A stretch of 14,494 nucleotides of DNA. It comes from Oscillospiraceae bacterium. GTDB lineage: Bacteria > Bacillota > Clostridia > Oscillospirales > Oscillospiraceae. A model generated the notes under the pieces. It worked only from the letters and a program-made list of their open reading frames with translations. It was not told the origin of the DNA and made no database searches. Position 1 is the stretch's first letter, and every line of letters starts with the position of its first letter. Shown piece by piece: positions 7,798 through 13,834 of this stretch. A program made the position numbers and the translations under genes. The stretch lies in assembly GCA_017538775.1 (NCBI GenBank), contig JAFYIF010000323.1, positions 1 through 14,494 on the forward strand, written 5' to 3'.

Positions 7798-8984
7798 CGC
7801 GCCGCCCCCTCTCCGCCCAGGAGATGCAGGATGTCCCGCTGTTCCGTGACCCGGAAAAAGCGCAGCTGACGCAGACCGGCGGCCATGTCAGCGGCGGCGG
7901 GCTCGTCGCCCACATAGATCAGGCTCACTTCCGCCCCCAGTTCCAGACAGCGCGCCGCCCGGCGCAGCAGCGGCGCGTCCATCAGCCAGGTGAGCAGCAC
8001 ATAGCTGCGCCCGCTCCGGCTTCGGGCCATGTCCAGCTCCATCAGCTCGTCGGGGCGCTTTGACGCGGTGAAAAAGCCTCCGGCGCACAGGGCCTGGAGC
8101 CGCCGCAGGTCCTCCGGCCCCCGCACCGTCAGCGCCCGGGCAGGGTCGGGCAGCACCCGCAGCATCAAGCCCTGTCGCAGCAGATAGTCCGCCAGGGCCA
8201 GGGTCCCTTCCAGCACGCTGTCCGCCGCCAGCCAGCCCGCCGCCCCCTCGGGCAGCGCGGCGCGGGCGTCGGGCAGCAGCACCAGCTCGTCCCGGTCCTC
8301 CGGCTCTAAAACGCGGAGCATGGGACGGCCCTGCAGGGCGCTGACCTTCCAGTTGATCCGGCGCAGGTCGTCGCCGGGGAAGTAGGCCCGCAGTTCCCCG
8401 TTGGGGACCCGGTCGCCCAGATACATCCGATTGCCCCGGCGCTTCTCCCGCTCCGAGGGCGGGCTCACCAGCAGCCGTTCCAGCCGGGCGGTCCGGGGCA
8501 GCACCCGCAGCTCCGTCAGGGCTTTGAGGCGGCGGCAGCAAAGGCCGAAGGGGTCCAGCGCCCAGAGTTCCTCCGCCCCCACGGCCGCGTCCCCGCAGTG
8601 GCGGCAGCGCAGATGCAGCCGCAGCTCCCGCGCCTCCAATGGGGCCAGGGAGAGCCGCAGCGTCCGGGGCGTGTCCGCAAAGCGGAGTTTCCCCTCCGTC
8701 AGGCGCACCCGCAGGTCCGTCAGCGGCAGCGGGCTGTCGTTGATGAGGACCAGGGAGCAGTTCAGGGTCTCGCCGTGCTCCGGCGTCTCCCGCTCCGTCC
8801 GCACCAGACAGCGCAGCCGGGACAGACCCGCCAGACGCCAGACCAGCGCCAGCAGCGGCGGCAGCAGCCCGGCCCAAAACAGCAGCCAGGCCGCGGCCCC
8901 GCCCCGGTGCCCGATCAGCACGGCACCGCCCAGGATCAGAAGGGCGCAAAGACCCCGTCGCAGCCAGAGTTCGCCCCGCCTCAT
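7794..8984 (-). CDS. DUF58 domain protein, membrane-anchored partner of MoxR ATPase
   Basis: The protein has 396 residues. I chose the ATG at 8984, which overlaps the MoxR stop as ATGA, over an in-frame ATG at 9023 that would lie inside the MoxR coding sequence by 43 bases. The next junction uses the same overlap. Two hydrophobic segments (about 11-25 and 31-50) anchor the N-terminus. A beta-rich region follows (about 60-165, including LDPFGL at 143-148). Then comes the DUF58 signature YFPGDDLRRINWKVSALQ at 201-218, followed by ELVLLPD at 233-239, the start of a von Willebrand A-like fold. DUF58 proteins nearly always accompany MoxR ATPases and often transglutaminase-like membrane proteins, as here. 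A role as adaptor or client in envelope assembly is inference. Confidence 0.92.
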   Translation of the reverse strand: MRRGELWLRRGLCALLILGGAVLIGHRGGAAAWLLFWAGLLPPLLALVWRLAGLSRLRCLVRTERETPEHGETLNCSLVLINDSPLPLTDLRVRLTEGKLRFADTPRTLRLSLAPLEARELRLHLRCRHCGDAAVGAEELWALDPFGLCCRRLKALTELRVLPRTARLERLLVSPPSEREKRRGNRMYLGDRVPNGELRAYFPGDDLRRINWKVSALQGRPMLRVLEPEDRDELVLLPDARAALPEGAAGWLAADSVLEGTLALADYLLRQGLMLRVLPDPARALTVRGPEDLRRLQALCAGGFFTASKRPDELMELDMARSRSGRSYVLLTWLMDAPLLRRAARCLELGAEVSLIYVGDEPAAADMAAGLRQLRFFRVTEQRDILHLLGGEGAAR

Positions 8985-9922
8985 CTGGCGTAGACCGGCG
9001 GGACGGCCACGGCGCGCACGCATTCCTCCAGCACCGAGGCGGCGGTGGCGGCGTTCAGCCCCGCCTCCAGGGACAGCACCAGCCGGTGGGTCAGCACCGC
9101 CGGGACCACGGCCAGCACGTCGTCGGGCCGCACATAGTCCCGGCCCTCCAGCCAGGCCCAGGCCCGGGCGCAGCGGCCCAGGGCGATGACGGCCCTGGGG
9201 CTGGCTCCCAGGCTGAGGCTGTGATGTTTCCGGGTGGCGGCGGCCAGGCGCACAATGTATCGGGCGATCTCATCCGAAAGGCGCACTGCGGCGGCCTCCC
9301 GTTGCAGCTCAAGTAGCGCAGGTCCGTCCAGCACGGGCCGCAGCTCCGCCAGCCGGTCCCCGCGCAGCCGGTCCCGGAGCATGGCGATCTCGTCCGCCTC
9401 CTCCGGATAGCCCATGGAAATGCGCATCAGGAAGCGGTCCAGCTGGGCCTCCGGCAGCCGGTAGGTCCCGGCAAATTCGATGGGGTTCTCCGTGGCGATG
9501 ACCATGAAGGGGCGGGGCAGGGGAAGGGTCCGGCCCTCCGCCGTCACCTGCCGCTCGGCCATGACCTCCAGCAGACTGGCCTGGGTCTTGGGGGAGGTGC
9601 GGTTGATCTCGTCCGCCAGGACGATGTTGTGCATGACCGGCCCCTCGTGGAAACGCAGCTCCCCGCTGCGCAGGTCGATGGTGCTGTAGCCGGTGATGTC
9701 GCCGGGCAGGGTGTCCGGCGTGAACTGGATGCGCCCGAAGCTCAGGTCCAGACTCCGGGCCAGGGCCAGGGCCAGCGTGGTCTTGCCCACGCCGGGCACG
9801 TCCTCCACCAGCAGGTCCCCCTCCGCCAGCAGCGCCGTCAGCGCCAGACGGCACTGCCTGCTTTTTCCGTAGACCACCTGTTCCAGCTGCGCCAGCAGCG
9901 CGGCGATTGTCTCGTTTTTCAT
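8981..9922 (-). CDS. MoxR-family AAA+ ATPase
   Basis: The protein has 313 residues, the usual MoxR length. The Walker A motif is DVPGVGKTT (41-49, Lys47) and Walker B is VLADEINR (101-108). A sensor-1 segment, FMVIATENP (139-147), and the conserved LDRFLMR (161-167) are also present. The family acts as a chaperone-like ATPase on von Willebrand A/DUF58 partners. The frame is open back to an ATG at 9994, but I prefer 9922. GGGGAGG lies 8 bases upstream of it. The predicted promoter (-10 at 9959-9954) would start transcription near 9947, downstream of the ATGs at 9994 and 9955. The gene heads a three-gene operon joined by ATGA overlaps. Confidence 0.95.
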   Translation of the reverse strand: MKNETIAALLAQLEQVVYGKSRQCRLALTALLAEGDLLVEDVPGVGKTTLALALARSLDLSFGRIQFTPDTLPGDITGYSTIDLRSGELRFHEGPVMHNIVLADEINRTSPKTQASLLEVMAERQVTAEGRTLPLPRPFMVIATENPIEFAGTYRLPEAQLDRFLMRISMGYPEEADEIAMLRDRLRGDRLAELRPVLDGPALLELQREAAAVRLSDEIARYIVRLAAATRKHHSLSLGASPRAVIALGRCARAWAWLEGRDYVRPDDVLAVVPAVLTHRLVLSLEAGLNAATAASVLEECVRAVAVPPVYAR

Positions 9923-9930
9923 CTGAAAAG

Positions 9931-9937
9931 CCTCCCC
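9931..9937 (-). promoter_or_regulatory. Ribosome binding site that sets the MoxR start at 9922
   Basis: On the minus strand GGGGAGG lies 8 bases before ATG 9922. The more distal in-frame ATGs (9955, 9994) have no comparable site and lie at or upstream of the predicted transcription start. Confidence 0.7.
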
Positions 9938-9953
9938 GCAGAGGTTTTTTTCC

Positions 9954-9982
9954 ATAGTAACACCGGGAAGAAAGCCCGTCAA
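9954..9982 (-). promoter_or_regulatory. Promoter of the MoxR-DUF58-transglutaminase operon
   Basis: On the minus strand TTGACG (9982-9977) is followed after exactly 17 bases by TACTAT (9959-9954). This is a good sigma-A-type promoter with one mismatch in the -35 box and two in the -10 box. Transcription would begin near 9947, giving a leader of about 25 bases that contains the MoxR ribosome binding site. Confidence 0.65.
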
Positions 9983-10034
9983 GGCGCTGCGCAAAGGAAA
10001 GCCGGGACCGGGGCGCGCCGGACAAACAGAGGCC

Positions 10035-10070
10035 CCAAAGGAGTCGCTTTGAAAAAAGCCGCTCCTTTGG
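10035..10070 (-). terminator. Nested hairpin after the CotH gene, probable terminator
   Basis: A 9-base perfect arm pair (CCAAAGGAG at 10035-10043 with CTCCTTTGG at 10062-10070) encloses a second 5-base pair (GCTTT at 10046-10050 with AAAGC at 10055-10059) around a 4-base loop, with two unpaired bases on each side between them. It begins about 22 bases after the CotH stop. On the minus strand the following tract is only moderately T-rich (CTCTGTTTG). On the plus strand it is followed by TTGTAAAAAA, so termination is more likely for minus-strand transcripts. Confidence 0.6.
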
Positions 10071-10092
10071 AGCCTTGTAAAAAACGCGTCGC

Positions 10093-12243
10093 TCAGCGCT
10101 GCCGTCTGTAGCGGAGCGCCAGGACCAGGCCGAGGACCAGGACGGCCACGGAGACGCCGAAGAGCAGCCAGTCCGTACCGGAGGCGCTCGCGCTCGTCTG
10201 TCCGGGGAAGTCGGCGGAGCCGCCGGAGGGCAGGTTCGCACCCTCACTGCCACCGCCGGAACGCTGCTCCCCGTCGCCGCTGCCGGGCCGACCGAATCCG
10301 CCGAAGCCGCCGGGTGGGCTAAAGTCCCCGCCCGAGGGGAAGGAAGCCCCGCCCTGACCCGGGGCCGCGCCGCCGGGAAAGCCCTGGGGCCTGCCGCCGG
10401 TCTGGTCCGGGAAAGAAGCGTCGGGGGAACCGGACGCCGGGTCCGCGTCCTCCGTCGGGACAGGAGCCGCGTCGCCCTCCTGCGCGGGCGTGCCGTCCTC
10501 GTCCGTGCCGCCGCGGGAGGAACCGAAACCGCCGGGGAAGCCGCCACCGCCTCCCATGCCGCCGCCCATGCTGCCCATGTCGGAGAGCGTGAGGGCGGAG
10601 GCGTCCACCAGCGCGGCGCTATTTTCCTGCTGTCCGGCGTCGGTGGAGGGGATGCTGCCGTCGGGCTGGCCCCGGATGCTCTCCGTCCGCAGCGTGCAGA
10701 AGCTGCGCAGTGTGGCCACGCCGGTTTCAAACTCCTCATAGCTGCAAAAGGCCGTCGGGTCTTTCTGCACATATTCGGCGATCAGGGCATAGGCCTCGTC
10801 GAGGATGCCGGTGATGTCCACCGTGTCCAGGAACTCCTGAAAATACTGGTGGTACAGCGCCGTGTATTCCGCACTGCTCTGGATCCAGCCCCACATGGGC
10901 CGCTCGTCCGGGTCGGAGACGGACATGGGCGTGTCGATGGGGTCGTTCACGGTGTCCGTCGCGTCGGAACTCTGGAAGGTGCCGAAGGCCAGGTTGTAGT
11001 CCCAGGGGATCATCGAGAGCTGGCCGTCGTGCTCGTGGAGGTAATAGTTGTGGACGATGGAGCCGGTGTAGCTGTCGCCGTTGCAGACGTAGTTGTGGAC
11101 CACGAAATAGCGGAGGACCTCGTCCACGTCCACGACGGACTCCAGATTCTCATAGGCGTTCAGCTGTTTCAGCGCCTGGATCAGCCGGGTCTGGTCCGCC
11201 TGGCTCACGTCCGTTTTGGCATTGTCGAAGATGTTGGAATAGCTGTCCGGGTCGTCGTCCGTGTACTGGAGCTTCACGTCCCCGGAACCCATGCCGCCGA
11301 AGATGCCGCCGAAGTCGAAACCGCCCCGACCGCTTCTGCGGCTTTCTCCATCCCCGCTGTCGGAGTCCGCTTCGCCGGTGAACTGACTGGGATCAAAGCC
11401 TTCCGGCATCCCGTCCCCGCCGCTGAACTGGCTGGGATCGAAGCCTTCCGGCATCCCATCGCCCCCGGTGAACTGGCTGGGATCGAAGCCCTCCGGCACG
11501 GTTCCGCCGCCGAAGCCGGGCATTCCGGCGCCGCTCTCCTGCTCCGTGTCGCCGTCCTCCGTGTCCCGGTTCAGGAAGTCGTCCATGTTGAAGTCCTTGC
11601 CGTTGCCGGGGCCGCCGCCGCCGAAGCTCATGCTGTCGGGTTTGTAGAGTTCCCCCGTGTCCTTGCCGTAGCTGCGCTGGAGGAAACTGTCCTCCACGCC
11701 CTCCACGGCCAGGTACAGGCCCCAGTCCTCCCCGTTGACCGTGATGTAGACGAAGGAGCACAGCGGCGCGTCCACGCCGAAGGCGGCCATCAGGCGATAG
11801 GACAGGTAGTCCTTCATATAGGTGTTATCCTGGATGATATTGTTCAGGCTCAGCTTGTCCAGACCGTGATAGTTCTTTCCGCTCTGGTAGTGGTCGAACT
11901 CGATCTTGAAGCTGTAGCGCTGGGAACCCAGGGTTTTGACGGTGGAGAGAGAGGTGTTGCCCTTGCCCCGGATGGCCACGTTCTTCACCGCCTCGTTGTC
12001 GATCACCACGGTGCAGGCGCTGTATTCCTCCTGCTCACAGGTCTCGAGAAAGGCGTCCCAGTCGTCGATCACGATCTCCAGCGTGTGGACGCGGGACGTG
12101 TCGAACAGCGTCGTTTCGTAGCCCATGGAGCGGGAGGCGGACTGGATGCCCAGCGCCTCCCCGTTCAGAAAGAGGACCGCGACGAGCAGGCAAAGTGCGG
12201 TGATGACAACGCAGATCCGGTCAATGTGCTTGTGCGTTGACAT
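10093..12243 (-). CDS. CotH-family kinase-like membrane-anchored protein with low-complexity insert
   Basis: The protein has 716 residues, with GGAGG 7 bases before the ATG and a 12-bp gap from the DUF4956 gene. An N-terminal membrane segment (about 10-27) leads to an exported body. CotH features are RGKGNTS (92-98), YSFKIEF (110-116) and YMKDYLSYRL (142-151). The hallmark active-site stretch is PWDYNLAFG (413-421, Asp415, Asn417). CotH proteins have an atypical protein-kinase fold; Bacillus CotH phosphorylates coat proteins. Between the N-terminal and catalytic motifs, residues about 204-325 are an acidic, Gly-rich insert with three 15-residue repeats. Residues about 555-690 are Gly/Pro/Asp/Ser-rich and probably disordered. 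A final membrane segment (691-710) ends in RYRRQR. Membrane anchoring at both ends argues against a soluble spore-coat protein. The target is unknown. Confidence 0.88.
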   Translation of the reverse strand: MSTHKHIDRICVVITALCLLVAVLFLNGEALGIQSASRSMGYETTLFDTSRVHTLEIVIDDWDAFLETCEQEEYSACTVVIDNEAVKNVAIRGKGNTSLSTVKTLGSQRYSFKIEFDHYQSGKNYHGLDKLSLNNIIQDNTYMKDYLSYRLMAAFGVDAPLCSFVYITVNGEDWGLYLAVEGVEDSFLQRSYGKDTGELYKPDSMSFGGGGPGNGKDFNMDDFLNRDTEDGDTEQESGAGMPGFGGGTVPEGFDPSQFTGGDGMPEGFDPSQFSGGDGMPEGFDPSQFTGEADSDSGDGESRRSGRGGFDFGGIFGGMGSGDVKLQYTDDDPDSYSNIFDNAKTDVSQADQTRLIQALKQLNAYENLESVVDVDEVLRYFVVHNYVCNGDSYTGSIVHNYYLHEHDGQLSMIPWDYNLAFGTFQSSDATDTVNDPIDTPMSVSDPDERPMWGWIQSSAEYTALYHQYFQEFLDTVDITGILDEAYALIAEYVQKDPTAFCSYEEFETGVATLRSFCTLRTESIRGQPDGSIPSTDAGQQENSAALVDASALTLSDMGSMGGGMGGGGGFPGGFGSSRGGTDEDGTPAQEGDAAPVPTEDADPASGSPDASFPDQTGGRPQGFPGGAAPGQGGASFPSGGDFSPPGGFGGFGRPGSGDGEQRSGGGSEGANLPSGGSADFPGQTSASASGTDWLLFGVSVAVLVLGLVLALRYRRQR
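11362..11496 (-). repeat. Three tandem 45-bp (15-residue) repeats inside the CotH gene
   Basis: The units lie at 11496-11452, 11451-11407 and 11406-11362. They encode PEGFDPSQFTGGDGM, PEGFDPSQFSGGDGM and a final unit that diverges after PEGFDPSQFTG. The repeats are in frame, so copy-number change would not break the gene. Their Ser/Thr residues in an acidic, disordered setting could be self-phosphorylation sites, which is inference. Confidence 0.85.
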
Positions 12244-12255
12244 ACTGCGCCCTCC

Positions 12256-12927
12256 TCATCCCATGTAGTCGCCGTTGTAGCTGACCAGCACCGCGCTGTC
12301 CACGCCGGGCAGGGCAGAGAGCGCGTTGACAAAGTCGGTGCTGTCGTCCTGGAGGCGGACCTCCAGATTCAGCTCCAGATTCCCGGCGCGGGCGGACTTG
12401 CTCTTGCAGACGCAGCGCTGGGTGTGCTTGCGCAGCAGCTCCATGGCCCGCTGCTCCGCGGCCTGGTCCTTGCAGTTCAGGACGACGATGTAGGGGTTCG
12501 CGTGGCTCTTGCGGTTGGCGAAGACCAGCAGGATCACGCCGATGACCACGCTGCCGATGACCGCCAGGGGGATGAAGCCCGCCGCCAGGACGATGCCCAC
12601 CGCGATGGACCAGAACAAAAAGGCGATGTCCAGCGGCTCCTTGATGGCGGTGCGGAAACGGACGATGCTCAGCGCGCCCACCATGCCGAGGGACAGCACC
12701 ACGTTGCTGGTGACGGCCAGGATGACCAGGGTGGTGATCATCGTCAGGGCCACCAGGGTCACGCCGAAGCTGGAGGAATACATCACGCCGGCGTAGGTCT
12801 TCTTATAAATCAGGAAGATGAACATCCCGACGCCGAAGGCCAGGACCAGGGCCACCACCATGTCCAGAAGACTGACGGCGCTCACGTTTTCCAGAAAGCT
12901 GGATTTGAAGATGTCGTTGAAACTCAT
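12256..12927 (-). CDS. DUF4956 integral membrane protein
   Basis: The protein has 223 residues. Hydrophobic segments lie at about 20-40, 54-78, 102-117 and 118-137. The family signature is MVGALSIVRFRTAIKEP (82-98), on the loop between the second and third segments. Residues about 145-223 form a soluble tail with an alternating strand/helix pattern ending in LPGVDSAVLVSYNGD, possibly ferredoxin-like. The ribosome binding site AAGGAG is 9 bases before the ATG. It lies 25 bp after the polymerase gene and 12 bp before the CotH gene. From memory, DUF4956 proteins commonly sit between a VTC-domain gene and a CotH gene, which suggests they form one complex or pathway. The biochemical role is unknown. 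Confidence 0.9.
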   Translation of the reverse strand: MSFNDIFKSSFLENVSAVSLLDMVVALVLAFGVGMFIFLIYKKTYAGVMYSSSFGVTLVALTMITTLVILAVTSNVVLSLGMVGALSIVRFRTAIKEPLDIAFLFWSIAVGIVLAAGFIPLAVIGSVVIGVILLVFANRKSHANPYIVVLNCKDQAAEQRAMELLRKHTQRCVCKSKSARAGNLELNLEVRLQDDSTDFVNALSALPGVDSAVLVSYNGDYMG

Positions 12928-12952
12928 GTCATTTTGCTCCTTTGCGATTCAT

Positions 12953-13654
12953 TCAGCCGTAGATGCGGCACTGTGCGTACTTGGAAAAGGCTGTGACGCG
13001 TCGCCCGGGGGTCTGGACCGCGTCGCGGATGATGGAGGGCAGGTATTCGTCCCATTTGACCTCCAGGATGATGGGCGCATCCCCGGCGGGGATGGTGAGA
13101 CAGTCCGGATTCAGGAAGTCCGTGCAATTCAGGCCGGTGCGGATGTCGTAGTCAAAGGTCACGCGGACGTTGCCGGGCCGATAGATGAAGGGTTCCCGGG
13201 TGTAGTCCACGATGGTCTTCGGGCGCAGCCCCTGATCGCGCATCTTGCAAAAAAGCTCCCGGATCAGCGGGTGCGGGGAAGAAAGCATCCAATCGATGTC
13301 CCCGTCCACGATCTTCTGCGCCTGCTCGGCCGTGAGCGGCGCGGAATACTTGGTCCCCAGGCCGTTGAGCTTGCTCTTCTTTTCCAGATGGATCAGAGAG
13401 CTGTCGCCGTTGTAGAATCGGATGCGGAATTTCTCCCGCGCATTGACGCCGTCCAGCTTCTCCCGCAGCGCTTTGTCGGCGGCGTTGTCGAAGTACAGGC
13501 TGCGGATCAGGTACTTCCCGTCGATGGCGTGGGGGTCGGGCTCCATGATGGCCCGCAGCCGCTGCCGGATGGTCAGAAGATCCAGATCGTTCAGTTCGTG
13601 TTTCCATTCGTGCCGATAACGCGGCGGAGGGCTGTCGGCGGATCGTTTCTGCAT
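12953..13654 (-). CDS. VTC-domain polyphosphate polymerase-like protein
   Basis: The protein has 233 residues and is essentially a lone VTC catalytic domain without SPX or membrane parts. VTC domains build polyphosphate from ATP inside a basic tunnel (known for yeast Vtc4). The matching charged strands are all present: EWKHE (16-20), RSLYFD (51-56), KFRIRFY (75-81), LEKKSK (90-95), YTREPF (151-156), RVTFDYDIR (164-172) and ILEVKWDEYLP (196-206, with the Glu198/Lys200 pair). The start at 13654 is preferred over ATG 13690 because AGGAGGTG lies 6 bases upstream of it. It is the first gene of the operon with DUF4956 and CotH. The family assignment is secure. Polymerase activity in this protein is inferred. 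Confidence 0.9.
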   Translation of the reverse strand: MQKRSADSPPPRYRHEWKHELNDLDLLTIRQRLRAIMEPDPHAIDGKYLIRSLYFDNAADKALREKLDGVNAREKFRIRFYNGDSSLIHLEKKSKLNGLGTKYSAPLTAEQAQKIVDGDIDWMLSSPHPLIRELFCKMRDQGLRPKTIVDYTREPFIYRPGNVRVTFDYDIRTGLNCTDFLNPDCLTIPAGDAPIILEVKWDEYLPSIIRDAVQTPGRRVTAFSKYAQCRIYG

Positions 13655-13660
13655 GTGTGT

Positions 13661-13668
13661 CACCTCCT
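13661..13668 (-). promoter_or_regulatory. Strong ribosome binding site that sets the polyphosphate-polymerase start at 13654
   Basis: On the minus strand AGGAGGTG is a near-perfect anti-16S match, 6 bases before ATG 13654. It rules out the longer in-frame start at 13690, which would place this site inside the coding sequence. Confidence 0.85.
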
Positions 13669-13675
13669 GCGCTTT

Positions 13676-13730
13676 AGCATACGAGCGCAACTTAAAGTCC
13701 AGTTAAAACCGTCTGTGAAAAAACTGTAAA
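13676..13730 (-). promoter_or_regulatory. Candidate promoter region of the polyphosphate operon (two alternative -10 boxes)
   Basis: Option A on the minus strand is TTTACA (13730-13725), 17 bases, then TTTAAC (13707-13702), giving a leader of about 40 bases. Option B is TATGCT (13681-13676) without a good -35 box, the pattern expected of an activator-dependent promoter. It would place the phased repeats at 13691-13731 at about -22 to -61. However, its leader would be only about 15 bases, with the ribosome binding site at the very 5' end. I cannot choose between them from sequence. Confidence 0.4.
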
Positions 13731-13731
13731 C
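13691..13731 (-). promoter_or_regulatory. Pho-box-like array: four hexamer units at exact 11-bp spacing
   Basis: On the plus strand TTAAAG (13692), TTAAAA (13703), TGTGAA (13714) and TGTAAA (13725) start exactly 11 bases apart. Read on the minus strand, two are TTTACA and TTCACA, which fit the TT(A/T/C)ACA unit of Bacillus PhoP sites. On the plus strand, CTGTGAAAAAACTGTAAA (13713-13730) agrees with the 18-base E. coli Pho box at about 14 positions. The array sits just before a polyphosphate-synthesis operon, a fitting target for phosphate control. Regulation by PhoP is inference. Phased A-tracts that bend DNA are the rival reading. Confidence 0.5.
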
Positions 13732-13746
13732 CTTGCGAAAAAACGC

Positions 13747-13774
13747 TGGACACGCGCTGTTTTTTCAGTATGCT
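13747..13774 (+). promoter_or_regulatory. Candidate promoter of the plus-strand zinc-ribbon gene
   Basis: TGGACA (13747-13752) and TATGCT (13769-13774) are separated by 16 bases. Transcription would begin near 13781, with a leader of about 54 bases ending in a weak ribosome binding site (GGGTG, 13825-13829). The Pho-like array lies upstream of it, about 16 bases before the -35 box. Confidence 0.45.
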
Positions 13775-13834
13775 GGAACGTGCAAGGATAGGATCTGCTT
13801 GACAGATCAAAAGAAAAAGAAAGCGGGTGTTTCT

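Noticed and set aside
9309..10772. A 487-residue minus-strand frame bridging the CotH and MoxR genes
   Set aside because: It overlaps both real genes in another frame, crosses the terminator and the MoxR promoter, and has Arg/Pro/Ser-rich composition typical of GC-rich shadow frames.
13799..13804. Perfect TTGACA as a -35 box for the plus-strand gene
   Set aside because: No -10-like hexamer lies 16-18 bases downstream; that position reads GCGGGT, next to the ribosome binding site.
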